Source: Euonymus europaeus | Taxonomy: Eukaryota; Streptophyta; Magnoliopsida; Celastrales; Celastraceae | Assembly: GCA_963580455.1 (NCBI GenBank) | Contig: OY756966.1 | Location: forward strand, 20,153,001-20,217,000 | Direction of reading: 5' to 3' | DNA: 64,000 nucleotides | Shown: piece by piece, positions 47,181 to 58,623 of the stretch | Position numbering within the stretch: the stretch's first letter is position 1 | How the letters are laid out: each line of letters starts with the position of its first letter | Translations under genes and position numbers: made by a program | Notes under the pieces: model-generated | Database searches by the model: none | Told to the model about the DNA's origin: nothing | The model's input: only the letters and a program-made list of their open reading frames with translations

Positions 47181-48989
47181 TACCTTTAAAATGGGTGGAT
47201 TTGAGGCTCTCACAGTGCGAGTCCCGGCCAGATCCCTATAGTCACGTGACTTTGATAGAGTTTCCTTCTCCGAATGGCGTCGTCTAGCCCCTCACTTATT
47301 GAGCAAAACAATGTCGTACGTCGACCTAGCATCGACTCCAGCAGATATTTACGCAATCTTGCACCGACTGAAAACATCCCTACTTGTTCGATCCAGCCCC
47401 CATCTCCATCTCATTTGGTCTGTATATGGTTCACAGGCAAAGCTTTTGCTCCCTTGGGTTTTCTTCCCTCGCTTTGTTTCCTTTTGTGCTGCACGAGTGA
47501 TTGAGGTATCACCTGGTGCATTTTCACTTCTGCTTAGGTTTTGTGCCATCTCAAATTCGATTAGTTCCTTCCTTTGTTCTCAGAATTGGTTTTTAGGGTT
47601 CAGTTTCCATTCCTCGACCGTTGCTTTCAGGCTTTGCTTCCGAACCTTCGCTTCTCTTCATTCCAGCTTCATAGCGTACCTTACCGGTGATTGAGGTATG
47701 TTGTAATCTTTTTATTATATTTTTTCCCTGATTTACGATCAATCTTTTTTTGGTGTTCATGTTGTACATAACAAGTTAGGGGTTTCTTCCAGTGTTTACA
47801 ATTTGTTATCTGAGCTCAACTTCGACCAACGTTCCGTACGGGTGATTGAGGTATGTTGCTATTCTTTTATTGTAGTTTTTGGCTGGATTTACTATGAATC
47901 ATTGTTAGGTGTCTCTGTTGTTCTTCTTAGCTTAGGGGTTTGTTTGGGTGTTTCCAGTTTGTGATATAAACTGAGGTTTAACCCTAGCAAGTGAAACCAC
48001 TATTGTGATATATCAGTTGTGTCTGGGGTTCTAGTATGTGTATTCTTAGTTTTGATTCATGCATTTTATTTTTGTTTTTTTCTTACGGCTTCTATTGCTT
48101 AATATGCATTGGTCAATTTTTCCTCCATATACTTGCTTCTTTGTTACCCTGTATTTATAATGGGTTTAGATTGTGCATGCAAGGTTTTTTATTTCCACTT
48201 ATTTAATACGTTGGCAGAGAAACCTATATTTCTCTAATTAGGTATAGTGATCATTCTTATTATATGATCGACAGTGGGAAAGTGTTCTTATTATTTTGTG
48301 CTCTTATTCTTTTGACGAAATTTTTTTTTGATAAATTTAAGTTTGTATTGACTAAACTTGCAAACATTTGATTCTTATATTGTCCTTATATTTTGACTTC
48401 GCAGTTGTCTCATCCCACATGATTTTTTTGATGTTTGGCTACATTTTGACCCACTTCGATGTCAGACACTAAAACCACTGCAACAATAGAGCTCTAGATA
48501 TGATTAGGGTAGAAGTGGTGTAATGCCTTGAAGTAATGTTACAGCTAATTAGTTTTAGGATGTGCTACTTTCACTCACTAAAAATTTTTAGGTTCTATCT
48601 TTATTTTGTATGAGTTTTATCTTATGGTGGATATGTATGGCAATGAATATTGTAACTTATTATGAGCAACATGTAGCTAAGTATTAAGTTATTTCCTCAT
48701 TTTGCCTATAAATTGTACTGCATATTGCAGGGTACTGCAGTTGATGTTGTGGCCTTCAGGAGAGTAGGGACAACACTTTCCAAGAACTCTTGGATTGCCC
48801 TAAGAAAAGGTAATCCTCTAATTCTTAGTCTAAAAATCTTTTATCAGCTCATCTTTTGTTTAACATTGAAATTTAATCCTCGTTATCTATACAATGGGTG
48901 GATTTGCAGGCCCCTCCTGGCGAGTCTGTATGTGTTTCCACAGTCACGCGGTGTGGCTTCTATTGTATAACTCTGCCGTTGTTTCTTTT
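47181..48989 (+). mobile_element. Second Helitron-like stretch
   Basis: Shortly after the first Helitron end the motif AATGGGTGGATTTG followed by GCGAGTC occurs (47195), and it recurs at 48893 (ATCTATACAATGGGTGG). The left Helitron end has a related GGCGAGTCCCGGC (42455). Text between includes two diverged tandem units around GTGATTGAGGTATGTTG (47690 and 47837) that resemble repeated intron starts. An ORF at 47274 (MASSSPSLIEQNN) and one at 48730 (GTAVDVVAFRRVGTTLS) may be captured exons. No 3' terminus was found. Confidence 0.4.
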
Positions 48990-48994
48990 CGATT

Positions 48995-49235
48995 GTTGCT
49001 TCAGTTGAAATTTGAAAGTAGAGCCAATAGAGAGAGATGATAATGCTTGACAATTCTCAGCAGCTCAAAACCTTGAGGCTGTCTTTGTATATTGAGCATT
49101 TATAGTAGAGCTTACAACTTGTAACCCTACCTTGTAACCTTTTACAATATGACACGTGTACAAGTGAATTCAACAAACTAAACTAAACTCTTTACAATAA
49201 TTGTGCAATTATTATACTCAAATAACATCTCTAAT
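48995..49235 (-). mobile_element. Probable 3' LTR of the truncated copia element
   Basis: Begins near TTAGAGATGTTATTTGAG right after the RNase H stop, has a CTATAAATGC TATA-like box near 49100-49110, and ends near GAAGCAACA. The ends are approximate because no second LTR is available. Confidence 0.45.
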
Positions 49236-49640
49236 AGTCCGCCGCAAACTTGTGAGTGGGAGAGGTCTCGCAACCACTCCAAGTTTGTCCTGCAAAATTG
49301 AAAAGCGAGAATGGGACAGTGGCTTAGTTAAACAATCTGCCACATGGTCATGAGAAGGAACATAACGCACATCAAGCTGTTTGGCCAGCACGTTGTCTCG
49401 CACAAAATGGACATCGACTTCGATATGCTTAGTTCTGGCATGAAAGATTGGATTGGCAGCGAGGGCACTGGCACTAAGATTATTGCACCAGGTAATGGGC
49501 GGAGCATGACACCTTATAGAGAGTTCCTGGAGGAGAGCTTCAAGCCAAGAAAGTTCACACGAGACGTGGGCTAGAGCTCGATACTCTGATTCAGCATTGG
49601 ACCTGGCCACAACATGTTGTTTCTTGGACGATCAGGAGAC
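49218..49640 (-). pseudogene. copia RNase H fragment
   Basis: ARSNAESEYRALAHVSCELS carries the catalytic Glu. ITWCNNLSASALAANPIFHA has Asn where the usual D-N-x-S-A has Asp, so a catalytic residue is lost. ARTKHIEVDVHFVRDNV and HVADCLTKPLS complete the domain. The upstream part (DADWA, then DDRRST) is disrupted by stops and a frameshift near 49715. Confidence 0.85.
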
Positions 49641-49703
49641 TAAGGTGTCCCCATAATACACACAATGTCAAGCCGTGGATCTACGATCATCTAACAGGCC
49701 CAG

Positions 49704-50310
49704 TCAGCATCGAAAAACCCTGGAGAACCAACTTTGTACTTGTTTAACATGTAATCCCATATTTTTGGTACCTTGTAAATACCTCAATACTCGTTTTGCT
49801 GCTTGCCAATGAGTGGTACTAGGAGCATGAAGAAATTGGCTCAAGCGATTGACAATAAAAGAAATGTCAGGCCTAATGTGAGTGAGACATTGAAGACCTC
49901 CAACTAGGCTTCTATAAGCATTAGGAGTCTTCAAAGACTCTCCATCTATAATAGACATGTTGCGACTCACAACCGCTGGTATAGGACACGGGCGAGTATT
50001 CTTTATGTGATGTTTTCGAAGCAAGTCATCAATATAACGAGTCTGAGTGAGACACATACCAGTGATGTCTCTCCTTACTTCTATGCCCAGAAAATGATGC
50101 AGATCTGCCATGTCTTTTAGAGCAAAGAGACTATTCAATTTGTCAACAAACTGCTGCAAAGAGGAGGAGTTACTCCCGATAACAATGATGTCATCTATGT
50201 AAATAAGAACCAAGATGATTTTGCGAGAGTCTGTGTAAAAGAAAATAGAAGTATCGCACTTAGAGTTGTTGAATTGCCACCGAGATAGTGTTTTCTTCAA
50301 CTTGTCATAC
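49704..50310 (-). pseudogene. copia reverse transcriptase fragment
   Basis: SKCDTSIFFY, then the catalytic LIYIDDIIVIGS, FALKDMADLHHFLGIEV, TQTRYIDDLLRKH, GGLQCLTHIRPDISFIVNRL and HWQAAKRVLRYLQGT form the palm-to-thumb end of a copia RT. YIDD is an accepted variant of YVDD. About half the domain is missing upstream. Confidence 0.85.
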
Positions 50311-52107
50311 TTTCCAGTTTATATAGGACAAGGCAAGAGACATGAGAAGACCCATGATTAATACCCATTAGTTAAGGAAGTTAGGTGGTTGATACAACTG
50401 GATAAATCTTGAACGTTCATTTAAAGACTAAATGATGCTTTTTTCCACTTGGAAAACTTCCTCGATTGATAGTATTTAAGATGACGATGAAAAGAGCAAA
50501 TTGAGGAGACGTCAAAGCAAGTATCAATAAGGGTATAACAGTGTTTGAGATTACTTGATAAAATTAAGTGACCAATTGAACTCCAATGACAATGAAATTT
50601 TGTGTACACATTTAAATATATATGAAATGATTTATCATGTGATTACTTAAATTTTATTGAGCTTATATCATATTGATTTACCTATGTGCAAGCACTAAAG
50701 CTCTTTGAGCTTACAAGCAATAATGAGGTGCCTTGTCACCTATTTCTTTGTGGGTGAAATCAATTAAGTATCATGAGCTTATTTGGATCAATATGAAGCT
50801 AATTTTATTAGAAAAATTTGTACATTTATTTGTTGAAGCTTAATTGGTCAAGTTTGAGCATGGTAAACTCTATTTGAGAAAACATTTGACTTCTCATGAG
50901 TAAGCAATACTTCCAGGCATGTGAAATGAATATTGTTGCTAAAGAATTTCATTTTAAATCTTCTAGAAATCCTCCTATGTGCTTTGTGCCAAGAATTCAA
51001 AAGAGATTTCAAGTTTAATATGATTGGTCAATATTGTGATAACATTTACTTCTTTGGGGACAAATGAGAGAGAAATGGTTGAATAGTTGTTTCTTGTGCC
51101 AAAATCTAGAAAGGTTTTTTTGGCTTGGTTTGAGGATTACTTTCATCATCAAGAAAGAATTATTGGTACAGCCAAATAAGCCTAAGCCAAAGGAGATATT
51201 CTTACACAATAATTTCCAACAGCTCTATAATGAATGGTGGAGATTTATTTGGTTTGAATTAGGGAAAAGTCAAGATTAAAATAGGAATGAAGGGCCAAGA
51301 TCAAGACTTACTTTTCATCCAGTGGCCAAGATTATTTTGTCTTAGAAAAAAGAGAAGGGTTTGTCTTGTGTTGGAAGGGGAAAGAACATTTGCAAAAATT
51401 GACCAAGTCTTTGAGCTTCAAATTCTTTCAACTTTAAATTTTGATTATCATCAAGCTATCATTTTCCTAATTCAAAGAGAGATCTGAAAATCCATCAAGA
51501 ACCCATTATTCTTCCTCTTACCATCGGGTCATATTTGGGTGTTCTTGAGTGGTGTTTCAACAAACCTTCTAATCTCATCTATATCTTCTTGAGAGTTTTG
51601 TGTAAATTTATAATAGAGTGATTGCCACATCTTGAGCTTATTCTTAATCTACCTGTGAGCATCATCTCTAGTTCTTGAATGTTCCTCAACTAAAATCGCC
51701 TTGAGCTAATCTTGAGAGAACCTAGTGCCTAAACACTTGTGAAGTCCCTTGGTTGGACAAAACCTTGTGTGGTTGTGAGATAATTTTGGGGTACAACTTG
51801 GAAACCTAGTTATTGGTTATCTTGAAACCTTGTTTGGGGTTAGCTTGCCTAAAACACTAAATTATTGGTGAACTAGGAAAACCATCATCCATTAGTGGAT
51901 TTGAAAATCCTAAGCTTGCGGGCTTAGGTAGTGGACGTAGGAGGAAGGACTCTCAAAACCACTATATATCCTTGGACACTTTATTTTTACTTGCTTTAAT
52001 TGATTTTGTGTTTAGGTCATTTTCTTGATATTGTTAATTGCATTAGAGGAGGTTTCTTTAAACCATTAGGACACACACTTTTAATTGTTAATTTTTCTGG
52101 AACAATA
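50311..52107. other. No feature recognised
   Basis: AT-rich and non-coding, with short shadow ORFs only. Some patches resemble an LTR leader (around 51490-51950), but no partner copy exists in the window. Confidence 0.45.
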
Positions 52108-52362
52108 ATATGTCCGTGCATAGTTCATATATCTAGACTTCGAATTTTAATTTTAATTTTTTATATAGTGTTCACTAAGGTGTTTTCATATTTCATACCA
52201 AATTTTGTTACATTCAAACTTGAATTGATAGGTCAAATAGCTTTTATCTCGTTGGTGTGCAGATTTAATTTGAACACTAATTTGTTCGTGTACTGTTCAT
52301 ATAGCTAGACCTTGAATTTTGATTTGAGATATAGTGTTCACTAGTGTGTTTTGATATTTCAT
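52108..52362. repeat. Two direct repeats of about 85-90 bp
   Basis: Copies at 52108-52197 and 52280-52362 share GT-CGTG-A-AGTTCATATA-CTAGAC, TTATATAGTGTTCACTA-G and TGTTTT-ATATTTCAT. The second ends exactly where the truncated gypsy LTR begins. Confidence 0.7.
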
Positions 52363-52549
52363 AAAGAACCTCAACTGAGAAAGCCATATTCTTCCTTTAG
52401 ATCTCTTTAAACAGTCATTGAAAAAATATTATAATAAGGAAACGGATCACTCAATCAAAAGACACGCAACCTTATTCTTCTTCCTTTCAATTTCGGCTTC
52501 CTTCCAATCAAAAGCTTCCTCGAACGCAAACGCCACCTGTTTTACGTCA
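52363..52549 (-). mobile_element. 3' LTR remnant
   Basis: Matches 56754-56958 apart from scattered substitutions and an 18-base gap. The sequence left of 52363 is unrelated, so the remaining 300 bases of the LTR have been deleted. Confidence 0.85.
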
Positions 52550-53860
52550 ATCTCCCTCACTTCAGAAGAACTTGACCCCGAGTTATCATTAGGATAAAAG
52601 GGGACCATCTTCTTTGAAAGCAAATACATCAGCAACATTAAAAAATTAGAGATGCCCATAGAATCAGACAAGTCTATCACATAAGCATTATCGTTAATGC
52701 GCTTCAACACCTTGTATTTCCGGGGTTTTAATTTGCTGTATGTACCCACAAGAAAACGTTCCTTTCTAAGAAACACCATAACAGAATCACCTTCATTAAA
52801 CACCCTTCATCTACGATGCTTATCCACCGCGGCTTTATATTTAGCATTAATAGTCTCTAGACGCTGCCTCACCTCATCTCGAATGGCAACATAATCAGCC
52901 ATTCCCTTAGCAGCAGCAGCACTAACACCAGGACCTTTGGGCAGTTTCACCAAGTCCACAACATGATAAGGTATAGCAGTATACACGACAGCAAAAGGGG
53001 ATTTACTTGTGGCGCTATGAATGACGCTATTGTAAACGAACTCTAACTGAGGCAATGCAAAATCCCAATGCTTCGACTTTTCTCCACAAACACTACGCAC
53101 CATATTTTCCAACGTCCGATTAGTAACTTCAGTTTGCTCATCAGTTTGAGGATGCGCGGTGGTACTCCTATTTAATTTAGTTCCAAACATCCGTCAAAGA
53201 GTGATCCAAAAATGACTGAGAAATTTAGTGTCCCTATCAGACGTAATAGTCTTGGGAACATCATGCAAACGGAAAACTTCTCTAAAATAAATCTTGGTTG
53301 TATTAGACGCATCAGCCGTCTTCTTACATGGTATAAAATAAGCCATCTTGGAGAACCTATCCACCACCACAAAAATTGAATCTACTCCTTGCCGTGTACA
53401 TGGCAATCCAAGCACGAAGTCCATCGACACATCCTGCCATATATCTTTAGGGATAGGAAGAGGAGTATACAACCCAGTATTCTGTACTTGACCCTTTGAA
53501 GTTTGACATGCATAACAATTGCCAACAATTATTGCTGTATCCCATTTTAGTTGAGGCCAAAAGTACCATTCCTCTAGGCCTGTAATGGTCTTGTCACGCC
53601 CCAAGTGACAACTTAAACCACCATCATGCAAATCTCTAATAAGTTTCTCACGCAAGGAGGAGATAGGAATGCATAATCTGTCCCCTTTGAATAGAAACCC
53701 ATCCGAAATATAAAAATCTACAGCAGCTTCCCTTTGAATACATTTTCTCCAAATCTCCCAAAAATCTGATTCACCCTCATACAACTCCTTTAAACACTCA
53801 AACCCCTCAACCTCTTGGGAAAGAGTAATTATTAAGAAGGCACTTCGACTAAGGGCGTCA
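52447..53860 (-). pseudogene. gypsy integrase
   Basis: HHCC region: [20 protein letters not shown], then [13 protein letters not shown] core: [20 protein letters not shown] (first Asp) and [15 protein letters not shown] (second Asp). A frameshift near 53190 follows, then [20 protein letters not shown] (Glu). The C-terminal part DSVMVFLRKERFLVGTYSKL / NDNAYVIDLSDSMGIS lies after a TGA at about 52807. The last about 34 codons are encoded by the 3' LTR itself. Confidence 0.88.
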
Positions 53861-53869
53861 ACTACTCGG

Positions 53870-55130
53870 TTCGAGGCTCTAGATTTATGCTTGATCACAA
53901 ACGAAAATTTCTGCAAAAAAGTTGTCCATCTAATATGCATCTTGCTCAGAAGACTATTAATAAATTTCAGCGCTTGATGATCTGTATATAGTACAAACTC
54001 CTTCTGAATCAGATAATGCTCCCACTACTTCAATGCTCTAACCACAGCATAAAATTCTTGATCATACGTACTCCACTTCTGTCGAGCCTCTAAAAGTTTT
54101 TTCTGAAAAGAAAGCAATTGGTCACTTTTCTTGAGAAAGAACAGCTCCAACTCCTACCCCACTTGCATCGCATTCGACCTCAAATACTCTCTCAAAGTTT
54201 GGAAGAGCTAGAACTGGTGTGGTTCACAATTTTTCTTTGATCAAAGCAAAACATTGTTCTTGCGCTTCTCCCCAATAAAATTTGCCTCGCTTGAGACACT
54301 CAGTAATGGGAGCAGTGATGGTACTGAAATCTTGTACAAATCTTCGATAAAAGGTGGCCAAACCATGGAAACTCCTCACGTCTGAAACGTTCTTTGGCGT
54401 TGGCCAATCACAGATGGCCGTAGTTTTCTCCTCATCCACCTGGATGTCGTCCTCTCCAACTATATAGCCGAGAAACAACAATTTCTTGCAACAAAAAGTG
54501 CACTTCTTCAAGTTCATATACAGCTTGTTTTCACACAATGCAAATAGAACCTGCTCGAGCTGCTTCAAGTGTTCCTCCCTCGTTTTGCTATAGATTAGTA
54601 TATCATTAAAATAAACTACAACAAAAGAACCAATAAAAGGTCATAAAACCTGATTCATGAGTCACATAAACGTGCTCGGCGCATTAGACAACCCAAAAGT
54701 CATCTCCAGCCATTCATACAGCCCATCTTTATTTTTGAAAGCCTTCTTCCATTCATCTCCCGACCTAATCTGAATCTGGTGGTATCCACTGCGAAGGTCG
54801 ATTTTAGAAAATAATTTCTAGCCTTCAAGAACATACAGAATATCATCTAGTTGCGGAATGGGAAATCGATATTTGATAGTGATCCGATTAATGACCCTGC
54901 TGTCGACACACATACGCCAAGATTTCTTCCCATCATGTGATTTTTTTGGAACCAAAAGGACTGGCACTGCACAAGGGCTCATGCTCTCTTTAAAAAATCT
55001 CATCTTCAACAAATCTTCAATCTGCTCACGTAAAATTTCATTTTCAGCTGGGCTCATACGATAGTGTGGCAAATTTCGCAAGCTTGCTCTAGGGACTAAG
55101 TCAATCTGATGTTGTTATTTCGCATAGGTG
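53870..55130 (-). pseudogene. gypsy reverse transcriptase and RNase H, catalytically mutated
   Basis: [59 protein letters not shown], then the active box [11 protein letters not shown] at about 54590-54620. The first catalytic Asp is Asn (codon at 54605-54607, GAT to AAT), so the enzyme would be dead even if expressed. [20 protein letters not shown] and [19 protein letters not shown] follow. RNase H is frameshifted but ends [12 protein letters not shown]. Confidence 0.88.
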
Positions 55131-55175
55131 GTAATTCGACTGGTAAATTCTTCGCTGTAAGTTCTAAAAATTCCT

Positions 55176-55778
55176 CTAGTATATTCTGAACATCAGGAGG
55201 AATTTGTTCCTCCTCCTTGTCTCTCTGATATCATCAATCAACTCCTTCTCATCAATAATCATGGCCAAGAAATTAGTCATTTTGGCTCTCGCTAGTTTGG
55301 ATTCTGATATAGGAGTCATGGCGATTTTCTTATGCTGCCATATGAAAAGTACTATGTTATCCTGACCTTTCAATGTTGAGTCTACATCGTACTGCCAGGG
55401 ATGCCCAAGAAATAAATGACATGCATCCGTGTCATGCACATCACAAACCATTTCATCTTTATAATGTTTACCGATGGACATCGACACTTTGCAAGTGTCT
55501 TCCACACAGACAGAAGGCCCTTTCTTTACCCAGCCAAGAGAGTAAGGGTTCGCGTGAAGACTGACTGGTAACTTTAAAGCCTCTACCACTGCCTTGGATA
55601 CAAAATTATCACAGCTGCCACTGTCAACAATAACTTCACAGACCTTGCCGTTAATTGAACAAAGGGAATGAAAAAATGTTCTTTTGCTGTCTCTCTTCCC
55701 TCGGCGATAGTAGGAGGCGCTGTAACACCAAATTAATTCAATCTCCACCCTCCTCAGCGGCAAATTCAACACCATCAT
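55176..55778 (-). pseudogene. gypsy protease region
   Basis: The 200-codon frame contains VCEVIVDSGSCDNFVSKAVV, where DSGS is the aspartic-protease active site, then VCDVHDTDACHLFLGHPWQY with the hydrophobic-hydrophobic-G motif. It begins after several stops that separate it from gag. Confidence 0.8.
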
Positions 55779-55860
55779 AACCCTCCTCTTCTATTACGAC
55801 ATCCTAGTCTACCTCATCGTCACCCTAGGCATCCATCAGATTTACTTGTTTTCGCTCCGG

Positions 55861-56417
55861 ACAAACATTTGATTGATGACTCGGTTTGCTACATCTGAAA
55901 CAACTAATCGTACTAGGTTTGCTATATGGATTTTCCTTCTAGGGCTGATTACAAGATGCACCTTTATAAGGTGTTTTGTTGCTACCTTCCCCAGATTTAA
56001 CTCCACCCGAATTGAAAGTCACAGACTGTCCCTTTGCTGATGAAAATTGGTCAGTTTGATCAGTTTGTTCGACGGCTCCTCTCCTATAAGAGGTCTGTCG
56101 TTTCTCCTTGTCCATTTTTTCTGCTTTCAACTCGATGTTTATAGCCTCCTGTAGACTCCATAAATTATGCAGCCCAATTTTGTCTTGAACTGTCTGCTTC
56201 AATCCTGTAACATACCCTGGCTATCTTCTGGTTTTCAGTCTCACCCAACTGACACTATTCACACAACGGCATAAATTCATCTGTATAGTCTGTAATCAAA
56301 TGGTTTCCTTGATCGCAACATCTCTCCAATCTCATCCAACCGAGCACTCAAATTATCCATCCGTTCATTCTGGGCAACAAGTTGTGCACGAACATCAGGG
56401 ACATCTTCACGAGCCAT
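55861..56417 (-). pseudogene. gypsy gag, internally deleted
   Basis: ATG at 56417 starts MAREDVPDVRAQLVAQNERM. Instead of a full gag core it passes quickly, with frame changes and stops, to RIEAD / TGLKQTVQDKIGLHNLW-like text, a charged linker and CFRCSKPSHQSNVC (55861-55902), an intact CX2CX4HX4C zinc knuckle. The conserved capsid part is mostly missing, indicating an internal deletion. Confidence 0.75.
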
Positions 56418-56455
56418 AGAACAAAATCAATGATGTCGAGTATGGAGAAACCCTT

Positions 56456-56467
56456 GCTCTGATACCA
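56456..56467 (-). other. Primer binding site (initiator Met-tRNA)
   Basis: TGGTATCAGAGC on the minus strand, two bases after the 5' LTR. This is the standard Met-tRNA primer site. Confidence 0.9.
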
Positions 56468-56469
56468 AT

Positions 56470-56958
56470 TGACGCAGCACGAAACGATGAAGGGAACTAC
56501 AAGCGTAAAACCTTGAGAACAACTTGGAATCCACCAAGCCAAATTGGTTCAAAACCAAAGGTTTTCATAAACTAAATAATAATTGAAGTGCTTACAATGG
56601 TCTTTAGAAGACTTATTTATAGCTAAAACTCGGAGGAAACCCTAATTGAATTATAATTAAAAATTCTAAACAAAGTAGGAAACTTAATTAAAAACATACT
56701 GAAAATATTAATTAAACCCGCAGGTCTTTTAACCAGCTACAATAACGTGTCCCAAAGAACCTCAACTGGAAAATCCATATTCTTCCTTTAGATCTCTTTA
56801 AATAGTCCTTGGAAACATATTATAGTAAGGAAACGGATCACCGAATCAAAAGATACGGCTGTTTCTTCCCAACAGCAACCTTATTCTTCTTCCTTTCATT
56901 TTCAGCTTCCTTCCAATCAAAAGCTTCCTCGAACGCAAACGCCACCTGTTCTACGTCA
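56470..56958 (-). mobile_element. 5' LTR of the gypsy element
   Basis: Minus-strand TGACGTAGAACAGG...GTGCTGCGTCA, 489 bp with TGACG/CGTCA ends, immediately followed by the primer site. Its first part encodes the same peptide as the end of pol. The outer flank is ATGTT. Confidence 0.9.
56611..56624 (-). promoter_or_regulatory. TATA box of the gypsy 5' LTR
   Basis: AGCTATAAATAAGT on the minus strand. Confidence 0.65.
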
Positions 56959-57241
56959 ATGTTAGAGTTGAAACATGGAATAACTAGTGAAGTTAAATAT
57001 TCTAAAATTGATATGCTTGTGCATCAATTTGAATTGTTTAAAATGATTGATGGTGAATGCATTAGTAAAATGTTTGCTAGATTGACAAATATATACAATA
57101 AATTGAATTCTCTTGGAAATTCTTACTATAATATAGATAAAGTGCAAAAGAGCCTAGAAGCCTTCCAAGATCATGTAGTGAAAAGGTCATCGCAATCAAG
57201 AAAGCAAAAGATTTGAGGACCTTGAAGATGGAGGAGCTCAT
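56959..57241 (+). pseudogene. copia gag (UBN2-type) relic
   Basis: The plus-strand frame LELKHGITSEVKYSKIDMLV, HQFELFKMIDGECISKMFAR and LTNIYNKLNSLG, then in a shifted frame KVIAIKKAKDLRTLKMEELI, matches the UBN2-type gag of plant copia elements. It is sandwiched between the gypsy 5' LTR and satellite array B and has no other copia parts beside it. Confidence 0.75.
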
Positions 57242-58046
57242 CACGTATATCTTTCTCTCTTCTCTACCAAGTACAAAATATAGTGATAAATGGAATGGGC
57301 CAAAACCATAATTGGGCCTTAAATTCACATTTGGGCTACAAACAATTGGCTATAAGCCCACAACAATATATTGATTGTATTAAATGGGCCTTAATTGGGT
57401 GGCCTTTGTGTATATCCTTTGAGATGAATTATGATAATATTGTGTTTTATGATTGGTTTTTATTGTGTTTAGACTATTTCAAATGTTACATAAAACATTA
57501 ACGTGGCATTTAATTTTGTTTGTGCAAGGTAAAATAGTCATCTTAAGTTCTAAGATAACAATTTTATGAATTAACGAAATTTGAATAGTCAAACAACGGG
57601 ACATATGTTTTTGGTTTTGTGTAAAGTTCTTCCCATGTATCATCATAGACAAGGCCATGAACAGAAATCTCAATGTCATGGACAAACCAATATGAGCCGT
57701 TAAAAAAATATGGGTAGACTTAAAACAACATTTGTTGCACATTTTTGTGTCAGGGAGACATGACCATATAAAAACAATTGTAAACTAAAAGTCCTGATTG
57801 CCATAATTTCTAGAATATGTCATATGTTGTAAAAGTGCACGCCACCTTAAATTTAAAAAACATTAAAAAAAATCATGATTGCGCTACTTGAATTCAAAAA
57901 ACATTAAAAAATTTACGATCGCACTACTTGAATTCCAAAAGTTTGTCTGTGACTGCCAAATTTGAATTCTAAATCCTAGTGCGCCATAAAGCAAGGCCGT
58001 TGGCACACTTTCTCTCCGTTCTATTGGGCACTATTCATGCTCTACT
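57241..58046. repeat. Satellite array B, first monomer (left part)
   Basis: Begins at (C)ACGTATA, i.e. just after the point where the stem-loop would be, and runs without a break to the solo LTR insertion. Confidence 0.9.
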
Positions 58047-58623
58047 TGTAATATCCCGAACCCAAAATTTTAAAAAATATAATAATTTTTCAAATTTAAT
58101 ATTTTTAATAAATACTACATATTTTTAGAAAAATATTGACGAAAGAATCAGCTAAATCGGAGTTGAATTGGATTTGTTATGGATTATAGAAGTTTAAGTA
58201 AATATAGGGAAAGACGAGGGGCAAAACCGTCATTTTTCAGAAATCTGGTTTAAACCAGATTTCTCTGGTTTCCGTAGCAGCCGAGAGAGAGAGAGAAGGG
58301 GAGAGAGAGAGAGAAGGGGGTTTTGTTCGTTTGACGTCCGATCGGAGCAAGTAAGGTGTCAAATCGAAGCTCGTGGTGAGAAGAGCAAAACCCAAGTGGA
58401 ATCACCGCCATCGGACCACCGTAGACGGCGGAATCGGCCGGAGAAGTTTCGGTTTTTCGAAATTTCAAAGCTCGATCTCGGTCGATTCAGTAGGAATTTT
58501 GGAACGAGACAGGTACCATTAGATTTCTGTTGTTGTGGGCTTCGTTCTGATGTAGGAGTGACCGGAAAATTCGCCGGAAAAATGGATTCCTGCGACCGGC
58601 CGAGTTAACTCAGCTCCGGCGAG

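Larger units (their letters stand above)
48990..50310 (-). mobile_element. Truncated Ty1/copia element
   Basis: The minus strand carries the C-terminal half of RT, RNase H and a short 3' LTR-like region. Everything upstream of the RT fragment DKLKKTLSRWQF is missing at about 50310. It is a different copia family from the one at 10642-15497. Confidence 0.8.
52363..56958 (-). mobile_element. Minus-strand Ty3/gypsy retrotransposon with truncated 3' LTR
   Basis: On the minus strand the order is 5' LTR (56958-56470), Met-tRNA primer site, gag with zinc knuckle, protease, RT, RNase H, integrase, then the first 187 bases of the 3' LTR (52549-52363). Gene order and motifs are those of a Ty3/gypsy element with a chromovirus-like pol. 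No chromodomain was recognised at the C-terminus. Many stops and frameshifts are present. Confidence 0.9.

Noticed and set aside
47274..47694. ORFs of 76 and 131 codons in the Helitron-like stretch as host genes
   Set aside because: Overlapping frames, no recognisable domain and intron-like surroundings. At most captured exons.
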